Positions 17,563 to 24,815 of a DNA stretch of 64,000 bases are shown one piece after another. Location of the stretch: assembly GCA_025936045.1 (NCBI GenBank), contig JAICUB010000001.1, positions 186,001 to 250,000 on the forward strand, given 5' to 3'. Each line of letters starts with the position of its first letter. Position 1 is the stretch's first letter. Origin of the DNA: Polyangiaceae bacterium (lineage in GTDB: Bacteria; Myxococcota_A; Polyangia; Polyangiales; Polyangiaceae). Under the pieces are notes generated by a model, which was given only the letters and a program-made list of their open reading frames with translations, searched no databases and had not been told where the DNA came from. Position numbers and translations under genes: made by a program.

Positions 17563-18266
17563 GGCGTGAACTTTGCGAGGTCGTCGATGCCGAGCGCCGT
17601 CTCGATGCGCGCGACCTCCGCCACGGCGTTCTCGAAGCCGTGCTCACCCAAGCGTGCGTGCTCGTCGTCCTCGAACTTTTCGCCGAGCTCGCGGTAGGCG
17701 TCGCGGCCGATGAGCTCGCGGAAGGTCGGGAAGACGACGGTGTCTTCGCGGGCGGCGTGCGGGCGGTACATGCGCTCGAAAGCACGAAAGAGCGGGACGA
17801 GCGCCGGCGCATTCGTCCCCGACGAAGCAATCCGCGTAATCTCGTCGGTCACGTCGCGCCCGCGTTGGTGCTGGCGCCTCAACGTTGCGACGAGCTCGAC
17901 CTCACGCTGTGCCGATTCGAGCCGAGGGAAGATGAACTGTTCCTCGTTCTTCTCGTGATAGTCCTCGACGAAATGCCGGATGAGCCCGGCTGCGCTCGTG
18001 ACGAGCGCGAGCTCGAGCCCTTCGTTCTTCTCGAGGCGTGTCGCTGCTGAGTCGTAGATGAGCAGAATGCGCTCGAGCACCCCGTGCTCCTGCATCAAGT
18101 CCTCGCCGGGGGTGACCTCGGCTTCGGATTTATCGTCGTCTTTCGCTGGCGTGTTGGTCGCGGCCTTCGACGACGAAGCGCAACCGACGAGAACGAGACC
18201 AGCGGCGGAAACGGACGACTGGAGAAAGCTTCTGCGCGCGTCGGTTTGGTGTTTCGTGGCTTTCAT
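17559..18266 (-). CDS. Tat-exported hemerythrin-domain lipoprotein
   Basis: This 235-residue protein has a twin-arginine signal ('RRSFLQ' at about residues 11-16) followed by a lipobox 'LVLVGC'. It is therefore probably exported folded and lipidated. The rest is a hemerythrin-like four-helix bundle with di-iron ligand candidates: His in 'QEHGVLERIL', His/Glu in 'HFVEDYHEKNEEQFIFPRLE', His in 'RRQHQRG' and 'PHAAREDTVVFPTFRE'. The ATG at 18266 has a strong AAGGAGAT site. It is the first gene of an operon with chrA. It may sense or bind O2, NO or redox-active metal in the periplasm (inferred). Confidence 0.87.
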   Translation of the reverse strand: MKATKHQTDARRSFLQSSVSAAGLVLVGCASSSKAATNTPAKDDDKSEAEVTPGEDLMQEHGVLERILLIYDSAATRLEKNEGLELALVTSAAGLIRHFVEDYHEKNEEQFIFPRLESAQREVELVATLRRQHQRGRDVTDEITRIASSGTNAPALVPLFRAFERMYRPHAAREDTVVFPTFRELIGRDAYRELGEKFEDDEHARLGEHGFENAVAEVARIETALGIDDLAKFTP

Positions 18267-18478
18267 CGGGATCTCCTTGGCTTCGACGAGGGATGACGGG
18301 TCGGTTGCGACGCTCTGATGCGTCGAGAGCCGGGGTGGTCTCGGCTCGCTTCCGAGCACGACCTCCCGGAAGAGCTCGCTCACGTCCGAGACGCCGCGTG
18401 GTGAAGGATGTGGATCTTCCAAAGCCCCGAGGCTTATCTCGCGGTCGGCGGCCGGCAAGCGAGGCACGGCTCCCCGTG

Positions 18479-18913
18479 TCAATAGTGCAGACGAAGCTGC
18501 AACGTCGCATTTCCGTGCAGCCGGAACTTGGCGTCGCTCCAGCTCGGTGGGCCTATGAGCGGGCGCTTGTTGTTGGAGACGCCAACGCCTTCGCTCGGGA
18601 TGCCGAGGAAGTTGGTATCGAGCTTGCCGTTGGCGTTCTCATCGTGAAATACGGCGACCGCATAGGTCCCTGAAGCGAGTTGCGGGAAGGCGCAGGTCGC
18701 CGTCGTCCCGGGGATTGGAACGCGAGCCTGCGCTCGATACGTCGCTTTGGCCGGGAACCCCTCCGGTCCGGCAAACAGCCGACAGACGAGCGCTCCGCGA
18801 GTGCTCCGGAAGGTCGAGACATTGACGGTCAACGTGCTCGTCGCGCCAGCGCGCGTGTGCGAGCTCGAACCGAGCGCGACCAGCATCCATCCGAAAAATG
18901 CGCCGGTTTTCAT
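18479..18913 (-). CDS. DUF2141 family secreted protein
   Basis: This 144-residue protein has a signal peptide (about residues 1-23). Its DUF2141 beta-sandwich has the typical features 'GALVCRLFAGPEGFP', 'GTYAVAVFHDENANGKLDTNFLGIPSEGVGVSNN' and a basic C-terminal strand. The DENANGKLD loop resembles a calcium-binding loop. Function of the family is unknown; it is periplasmic or outer-surface. It overlaps the TetR gene by four bases, so it is co-transcribed with an efflux-type repressor. Confidence 0.87.
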   Translation of the reverse strand: MKTGAFFGWMLVALGSSSHTRAGATSTLTVNVSTFRSTRGALVCRLFAGPEGFPAKATYRAQARVPIPGTTATCAFPQLASGTYAVAVFHDENANGKLDTNFLGIPSEGVGVSNNKRPLIGPPSWSDAKFRLHGNATLQLRLHY

Positions 18914-19536
18914 GGCTTTTTCCCGTGAGCAGAAGTTGCTCGGTGGTTCGGGCTCGGGGACGCCAGGCCGAGCGTGAGCTCGATGGCGGGGCCTAGAAGC
19001 GCGGCGACCTCTTCGACGGGCGCAGAAGCAAGCGGCTCGACACGAACGATGTAGCGCGTGAGGAAGAGCCCTGTCACCTGAGCGCCGAGCAACTGGGCCC
19101 GCAGTTTCGCATTCGACGAGCCGAGCGCTCGCGCGGCCTCGTCGGTGAGCGAGCCGCCGAGGAGCATCCGCAGCTTCGGGAGCTGCTTCGCGTCAGTCAC
19201 CGCAGTGCGCAGGATCGCGGCGACGCTCTGCTCGTTCTCGACGAAAACTCGCTCGAGGTAGTAGCGTACGAGCCTCTTGCCGAGGCCGGGGCTCGCGTCG
19301 CGTAGCAATTCGCCGAGTCCGTCGGCGATGGCCGGCAGATCGATCGCGTTCTCGAAGAGTTTCTCCTTCGAGCCGAAGAAGTAGCTCACGAGGGCCACGT
19401 CCACGCGTGCGCGCGCTGCCACCGCCCTGAGCGTCGTGCCCTGAAAGCCCTTCTTGGCGAACAGTCCGCGAGCGGCACGCAGGACGGCCGCGCGCGTCTC
19501 GTTCGTCGAGCCGGTTCGCCGACCGCGCGCCTTCAT
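18910..19536 (-). CDS. TetR-family transcriptional repressor
   Basis: This 208-residue protein begins with a TetR helix-turn-helix ('TRAAVLRAARGLFAKKGFQGTTLRAVAARARVDVALVSYFFGSKEKLF') and has an all-helical C-terminal ligand domain of the TetR_C type. The ATG at 19536 overlaps the stop of the upstream membrane-protein gene (ATGA). A longer frame upstream is only shadow. It likely controls the divergent TolC-MacA-MacB-like efflux operon and its own operon through the inverted repeat at 20054-20073. The inducer is unknown. Confidence 0.9.
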   Translation of the reverse strand: MKARGRRTGSTNETRAAVLRAARGLFAKKGFQGTTLRAVAARARVDVALVSYFFGSKEKLFENAIDLPAIADGLGELLRDASPGLGKRLVRYYLERVFVENEQSVAAILRTAVTDAKQLPKLRMLLGGSLTDEAARALGSSNAKLRAQLLGAQVTGLFLTRYIVRVEPLASAPVEEVAALLGPAIELTLGLASPSPNHRATSAHGKKP

Positions 19537-20060
19537 GACCGTCGCGACCCCGGGTTCGCCTCGCGCGTTCGAGGATTGAGCTCGGCGAAGGTGGCCGCAA
19601 CGACGGCGAGGAAGGAAACATCGACTAGTCCGACGCGGAGCGACGTCCAGAACACGAACCGGTCGAGCAAATTCGCGAGTGCGGTTGCATCGCTTCCGCT
19701 CCTGCCGACCGTCCACATCAAGGGAGCGGCTCGGGTCGTTGCGAGCAACACGACCAGCGAGCAAACGCTCGATACGGCGAGGGCGGTTCGGGTCGCACGC
19801 GAAGCCCGTGACCGCCAGGCGACGACGCAAGCTGCCCCCGTGAGCACGAACCCCCCGATGCCGTAAACCGAATAGAACGCGATGCCGCGCGGCGAAAGGT
19901 CCGTGGCTCGAGAGAACGCGGCGAACGCAACGGGCCCCACCGCGAAGCGTGCCGGCAAGTCGATGAGCACCCGGAACGTTCCCGCTCCCGCGCGCAAACC
20001 TTCGACGAGCGTGGTCGCGGCGAGCAGTCCGAGCAGCGCCCTCGGTGTCCGAGAATTCAT
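19533..20060 (-). CDS. Four-segment membrane protein of unknown function
   Basis: This 175-residue protein has about four hydrophobic segments, near residues 8-22, 60-85, 92-112 and 145-162. The size and topology resemble small DUF1772/DoxX-like proteins, but no diagnostic motif was recognised. The ATG at 20060 opens the first segment and lies inside the inverted repeat 20054-20073. It is first in the three-gene operon with tetR and the DUF2141 gene, divergent from the MacAB-like exporter. Confidence 0.65.
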   Translation of the reverse strand: MNSRTPRALLGLLAATTLVEGLRAGAGTFRVLIDLPARFAVGPVAFAAFSRATDLSPRGIAFYSVYGIGGFVLTGAACVVAWRSRASRATRTALAVSSVCSLVVLLATTRAAPLMWTVGRSGSDATALANLLDRFVFWTSLRVGLVDVSFLAVVAATFAELNPRTREANPGSRRS

Positions 20061-20073
20061 CAGCCGATGAATT
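20054..20073. promoter_or_regulatory. Candidate TetR operator
   Basis: AATTCATC-agcc-GATGAATT is a perfect inverted repeat with 8-bp arms, AT-rich in a GC-rich context. It covers the start codon of the minus-strand operon that encodes a TetR repressor, and faces the divergent efflux operon. Size and symmetry fit a TetR operator. Confidence 0.55.
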
Positions 20074-20242
20074 ATGGGACGAGGTGGACCGGTGGTCAAG
20101 CGTCGAGGCGGGCAGGCTAGGCGGAAGCTCGGTCCGTCCCCGCCACAGGGCGCGGAGTGGCGAAACGGAACGCTCTCGCGCGGCGGAAAGGGCAACGTGC
20201 CGCGAACTTCTCAGCCGGGCTAGGGTTGGCTGCGAGGCTTCG

Positions 20243-21586
20243 ATGAGCTCACGCAAACCACACTCGATCCTGCACTTCACCGAGATGGCCGCCGTACTGG
20301 GGCTTTTGGCCGTGACCAAGCCCGCCCTCGCGCTCCAGCCGCTGACTGCTTTCGTGTCCGCTGCTCGGACGGGCAATGCAGACGAGCGCGTCGCGACACT
20401 CACGGCGGTGCAGCAAGACGCGGATGCGTTGGTCTCTCTCGGTCGCACACTCCCCGCGGCCAGCGCCCGCTTCGTCTACACGCGCAATCAGTTCGAGGCC
20501 AAGATCGACCCGTCGCAATTCGCGCCGGCCGGGTTACCGACGGCTCTCACGACGAAGCCGCTCGTCATCCAGCCGAGAAATCAGCTCGATGCGTATTTTC
20601 AGCTCGACGTACCGGTGGTCGACGCCGCTGGCTGGACGCGCACGGCTGCGGCCCGCGCGAACGTGCGCGCGGCGGAGCACAGCGCGCGGGCGACGCTGCT
20701 CGACGTGCAGAAGCAGATCGCGAATAGCTACTACCAGCTCGTCGGTGCTGGCGCGTTACAGCGTGCGGCCGTCCGGACACTCGAAGCGGCTCGACAGAAC
20801 CTGGCGTTGACGGAGGAGCGTGAGACGGGCGGCGTCGCCACCCCGCTCGAAGTCGAGCGCGCGACCGCCGAGATCGCGCACGCCGAGCGCAGCATTTCGG
20901 ACGCCGAGCTCAGCGCCGAGCTAGCGCGCCGCGCGCTCCGAACGCTTTCGGGACTCACGCCCGAGGGCGACGCGCCTGAAGTCATGGACGATTTGCACGA
21001 CGAGGCGCCGCTCGAGCGCTTCGAGGGCGTGGGGGTGAGCTCCGTCCCAGCCGTGCGTACTGCGTCGAGCCAGCGCGAAGGCGCGGAAGATCGCGCGCTC
21101 GCGGCGAAGCTCGCGTTCGTGCCCACGGTGAGCGCATCGGCGCAGGAGCACCTGACGAACGCGAGTGGCTTTTTCGGACATAGCGCGATCTGGATCGCGT
21201 CGGCGACGGCCAATTGGCGCATCGATCTCACGACGCTCGGGACCATGCGCTCGGAAGAAGCGGGCGCCGAAATCGCGCGCGTCAAGGAGCAGGCCGCCCG
21301 CCAGCTCGCGCTCGATCGCATCCATGAATCCTGGTTTCGCGTCCACAACGGCATCGCAAAGAGCCGCGCGGCTCGTGCCGAAGCGAGCGCTGCCAATGCA
21401 GCCGTAGGTCGCGCACGCGAGCGCTATCAGGCGGGCGCCGGCACTCAGCTGGAGCTGGTTCAAGCGGAGCGCGATGCCTTCAGCGCGGAAGTAGCGCGCA
21501 TCCAGGCCGATGCCGAGCTCGTCTATTCCCGTGCCGCGCTACGCTTGGACGCCGGGCAGAGCCTTACGACGGAAGAAACCCGATGA
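20243..21586 (+). CDS. TolC-like outer-membrane efflux protein
   Basis: This 447-residue protein has an N-terminal signal region (about residues 10-28, ending at the Ala-Leu-Ala stretch). Two coiled-coil-rich OEP repeats follow, with 'QIANSYYQLVGA' in the first and 'DRIHESWFRVHNGIAKSRAARAEA...ERYQAGAGTQLELVQAERDAFSAE' in the second. It forms the outer-membrane channel for the MacA/MacB-like partners that follow. The ATG at 20243 was chosen over earlier frame-open codons because it opens the signal peptide. Its stop overlaps the adaptor start (ATGA). Confidence 0.88.
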   Translation: MSSRKPHSILHFTEMAAVLGLLAVTKPALALQPLTAFVSAARTGNADERVATLTAVQQDADALVSLGRTLPAASARFVYTRNQFEAKIDPSQFAPAGLPTALTTKPLVIQPRNQLDAYFQLDVPVVDAAGWTRTAAARANVRAAEHSARATLLDVQKQIANSYYQLVGAGALQRAAVRTLEAARQNLALTEERETGGVATPLEVERATAEIAHAERSISDAELSAELARRALRTLSGLTPEGDAPEVMDDLHDEAPLERFEGVGVSSVPAVRTASSQREGAEDRALAAKLAFVPTVSASAQEHLTNASGFFGHSAIWIASATANWRIDLTTLGTMRSEEAGAEIARVKEQAARQLALDRIHESWFRVHNGIAKSRAARAEASAANAAVGRARERYQAGAGTQLELVQAERDAFSAEVARIQADAELVYSRAALRLDAGQSLTTEETR

Positions 21587-22827
21587 ATTCCGAGCGACCC
21601 GACGCTCAGGCTCCCAATCCCGTCGCGCGCGCCGAAGCGCCGCCTTCGCGCTTGCGGGCGCGCAAGCCCGCGCGACGCCGTTGGATACGGTGGCTCACGC
21701 GGTTCCTGGTGCTCGCTGCGCTCGCCACCGCAGTCTGGTTCGCCCGGCGCTCGCTGAAACCGAAGCCGCTCGCGGTCGACGTCGCCGTCGTCGAGCGCGG
21801 GACGGTGCGTGACGAGGTATCGTCGGCTTCGGCGGGTGAGGTCATGCCCGCTCAGAAGGCCACGGTGCGTGCGGAGATTTCCGCGCGGATCGTGAGCGTC
21901 AACCATCGGCGAGGGGATCGCGTCAAGCGCGGCGATGCCGTCGTCACGCTCGACACACGAGATCTGGACGCGAGGCTCAAAGAAGCGCTCGCCACCATCG
22001 CGTCGCAGCGGGCTGCGGTGGCGCAGTCAGAGGCGCGAGCGGAGGCGTCGAAAGCGACCGCCGAGCGCGAACAGCGACTTGCGGACCGCGGCGCGGAGCC
22101 GGTCAAAGCCGCCGAGGATGCTGCGGCGCAGGCGAGGGAGGCGGAGGCCGCGCTCGCCACGGCGAAGGCCGCCGTCGAGCAAAGCCAAGCGGCGTACCAG
22201 GTCACGAAGGTCGCGCGGACCAACGCGGTCCTGACCGCGCCGTTCGACGGGCTGCTTTCCGACGTCTTCGTCGAGGTCGGCGACCAAACCGTCCCGGCCT
22301 CGAACGTCTTCGAGATCATCGACGACTCGCGCCTTCACGTGGAAGCGACGTTCGACGAGGCGGACATTGCGCGCATCAAGCTCGGACAGTCCGCGATGTT
22401 GCGGCTCGATGCTTTACCGGACCACCCGCTCGCGGGCGTCGTCTCGAAGCTCGATCCGACGGTACGTACGGACGCCAAGGGAGCCCGCACCCTGCGCATC
22501 GAAGTCGAGGTCACGGATCTGCCCGGCGCCGTCGCGGCGGGCGTGCGGCCCGGTATGTCGGCGAACGTCGACGTGCGGGTCGCCGAAAAGACGGACGTGC
22601 TGAGCCTGCCCACGTCCGTGATCATCGGCCGCGGGACGAAGCGGTCGGTTGATCTGATCGAGAACGGCGTGATCGAGGAGCGACCGATTCAAGTCGGTAT
22701 TTCGAGCTGGGAGCGTACGGAGATCGCGGCGGGTCTCCACGCCGGCGATCGCGTCGTGGCGTCGTTGAACGTGAAGGGTCTGGGAGAGGGCGTCCGCGTC
22801 GAGCCCAAGGGGGCGGCCCGACGATGA
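21583..22827 (+). CDS. MacA-like periplasmic adaptor
   Basis: This 414-residue HlyD-type adaptor has a basic N-terminus and a membrane anchor at about residues 37-55. A lipoyl half ('RIVSVNHRRGDRVKRGDAVVTLD'), a long coiled-coil hairpin, a second lipoyl half ('LTAPFDGLLSDVFVEVGDQTVPAS') and a beta-barrel domain follow. Architecture and context (ATPase and MacB permease next) match MacA. It links the ABC transporter to the TolC-like channel. Junctions on both sides overlap. Confidence 0.9.
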   Translation: MNSERPDAQAPNPVARAEAPPSRLRARKPARRRWIRWLTRFLVLAALATAVWFARRSLKPKPLAVDVAVVERGTVRDEVSSASAGEVMPAQKATVRAEISARIVSVNHRRGDRVKRGDAVVTLDTRDLDARLKEALATIASQRAAVAQSEARAEASKATAEREQRLADRGAEPVKAAEDAAAQAREAEAALATAKAAVEQSQAAYQVTKVARTNAVLTAPFDGLLSDVFVEVGDQTVPASNVFEIIDDSRLHVEATFDEADIARIKLGQSAMLRLDALPDHPLAGVVSKLDPTVRTDAKGARTLRIEVEVTDLPGAVAAGVRPGMSANVDVRVAEKTDVLSLPTSVIIGRGTKRSVDLIENGVIEERPIQVGISSWERTEIAAGLHAGDRVVASLNVKGLGEGVRVEPKGAARR

Positions 22828-23540
22828 GCGCGCCGAACGGAGCCGCACCGTCGGCGCCACCGGTCATCGACGCTCGTGAACTCGAGCGCGATTTCCAGAT
22901 GGGTGACACGACCGTGCATGCCCTCCGAGGCGTGAGTTTTCGGCTCGACCCCGGCGAATACGCGGCGATCATCGGTCCCTCGGGCTCCGGCAAGTCTACG
23001 TTGATGAACCTCATCGGCTGCCTCGATAGCCCGACCTCCGGTCGCTACTACCTCGACGGCGAGGAGGTCTCGGAGCTCGACGACAACGCGCTCTCTCACG
23101 TGCGAAACGAGAAAATCGGCTTCGTCTTTCAGAGCTTCAATCTGCTTCCACGCGCGACGGCGCTCGACAACGTCGCGCTCCCGCTCGTGTACGCGGGTGT
23201 CGGCCGTCGTGATCGGCGAGAGCTAGCGCACGCGGCCCTCGCGAAGGTCGAGCTCGGCGATCGCGCGCACCATCGTCCCGATCAGCTTTCCGGCGGCCAG
23301 CGGCAGCGCGTCGCCATCGCGCGCGCGCTCGTCAACGAGCCGAAGCTCTTCCTCGCCGACGAACCCACCGGCGCGCTCGACCAACGCACCGGCCTCGAAA
23401 TCATCAAGCTGCTCGAACGGCTGAACGCCGAAGGCATGACGATCGTCGTCGTGACTCACGACGGTCAGATTGCGGCCCGCGCGCGGCGCCAAATCCGCAT
23501 CGTCGACGGGGAAATCGTCGAGAACGAGGTCGCTCCATGA
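22824..23540 (+). CDS. MacB/LolD-type ABC transporter ATPase
   Basis: This 238-residue ATPase has Walker A 'GPSGSGKST', Q-loop '[20 protein letters not shown]', the signature '[15 protein letters not shown]', Walker B '[12 protein letters not shown]' and the H-loop 'VVTHD'. The FQSFNLLP and PTGALD features are typical of the LolD/MacB group. It overlaps the adaptor and permease genes by four bases each. It powers the efflux or mechanotransmission complex. Confidence 0.95.
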   Translation: MSAPNGAAPSAPPVIDARELERDFQMGDTTVHALRGVSFRLDPGEYAAIIGPSGSGKSTLMNLIGCLDSPTSGRYYLDGEEVSELDDNALSHVRNEKIGFVFQSFNLLPRATALDNVALPLVYAGVGRRDRRELAHAALAKVELGDRAHHRPDQLSGGQRQRVAIARALVNEPKLFLADEPTGALDQRTGLEIIKLLERLNAEGMTIVVVTHDGQIAARARRQIRIVDGEIVENEVAP

Positions 23541-24745
23541 ACCTGGTCGAGCTCTTCTTGACCGCGCTCGACACGATCCGCGCGGCCAAGCTCAGAGCAT
23601 TCCTCACGACTCTCGGCGTGGTGATCGGGGTGCTCGCGGTCATTTTGCTGGTCGGGCTCGGCGAGGGCGTGCGCGCGTACATCGGCGACACGTTCGCGTC
23701 GCTCGGCTCCAACGTAATCCAGATCGCTCCCGGCAAGCGGGACACGAAGGGCGGCGTGCAACCGCCCATGTCCGGCGTTGCGCACAAGCTCACGCCCGAG
23801 GACGAACAAGACATCGAGCGTCGCGTCTACACGCTCGACGGTGTGAGCGGCATCGTGCAGGGCGCCGGCACCTTGCGCTACGAGAATCGCCGGCGCGACT
23901 CGATGGCATTCGGCGTCGGCGAACGCTTCGGCGACATGCGTAACATGCACGTCGACTCCGGTCGCTTCTTCACCGCGGAAGATCTCGACGCTCACCGGCG
24001 CTACGCCATCATCGGTCGCGTGATCCAGGACGAGCTCTTCGGGGACGTGAATCCGCTGGGAAAAACACTCAAAATAAACACGACCGAATTTCGCGTCATC
24101 GGCATCCTCGAGCACAAAGGTCAATCGCTCGGCTTCGACATGGACGACCTCGTCCTCATCCCGAGCACCACCGCCCTCGATCTGTACTCACTCGACGGTT
24201 ACACGAGCATCATGGTGCGGGCACGCGACAAGGCGAACACCCAGGCCTCCATCGAAGACGTCACCGACGTGCTCAAGCGCCGCCACAACGGCCAAGTCGA
24301 TTTCACGGTCGTCTCCCAAGACGACCTCCTTGCCACCGTGAATTCGATCATGTCGATGATGACGGGCGTCCTACTCGCGATCGCGTCGATCGCGCTCGTC
24401 GTCGGCGGCATCGGTATAGCGAACATCATGCTCGTCTCCGTGCGCGAACGCACGCGCGAGATCGGCGTGCGCCGCGCCGTCGGGGCGACCAAGAACACCA
24501 TCTTGTTCCAGTTCCTCGTCGAGGCGGTGGTGATCGCCACGCTCGGCGGTCTCATCGGCCTCGGCCTCGGCGCGGTCATCATCGCGGTCGCCCGGGTCGC
24601 GGTGCCAGGCCTACCCGTGCAGCTTTCCCCCTGGATCGTGTTCACGGCCCTCGGGTTTTCAGGACTCGTCGGCGTGCTTTCGGGCGTGATGCCAGCGCGT
24701 AGCGCCGCGAAGCTCGATCCGGTCGAAGCGCTTCGCTACGAATGA
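23537..24745 (+). CDS. MacB-like ABC transporter permease
   Basis: This 402-residue permease has one N-terminal membrane segment ('AFLTTLGVVIGVLAVILLVGLGEGV'), a large periplasmic domain, and three C-terminal segments. The conserved 'GIGIANIMLVSVRERTREIGVRRAVGAT' is characteristic of the MacB/FtsX superfamily. Its own ATPase is a separate gene directly upstream. It completes a TolC-MacA-MacB-like set that may export a peptide, lipid or antibiotic. The cargo cannot be told from sequence. Confidence 0.93.
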   Translation: MNLVELFLTALDTIRAAKLRAFLTTLGVVIGVLAVILLVGLGEGVRAYIGDTFASLGSNVIQIAPGKRDTKGGVQPPMSGVAHKLTPEDEQDIERRVYTLDGVSGIVQGAGTLRYENRRRDSMAFGVGERFGDMRNMHVDSGRFFTAEDLDAHRRYAIIGRVIQDELFGDVNPLGKTLKINTTEFRVIGILEHKGQSLGFDMDDLVLIPSTTALDLYSLDGYTSIMVRARDKANTQASIEDVTDVLKRRHNGQVDFTVVSQDDLLATVNSIMSMMTGVLLAIASIALVVGGIGIANIMLVSVRERTREIGVRRAVGATKNTILFQFLVEAVVIATLGGLIGLGLGAVIIAVARVAVPGLPVQLSPWIVFTALGFSGLVGVLSGVMPARSAAKLDPVEALRYE

Positions 24746-24815
24746 CGTATCGGCTTCCGCGAGCCGCGCATTCTGATCCATGGGAGCCCGAGGGCCCCTC
24801 GAGCAACTGAACTGT

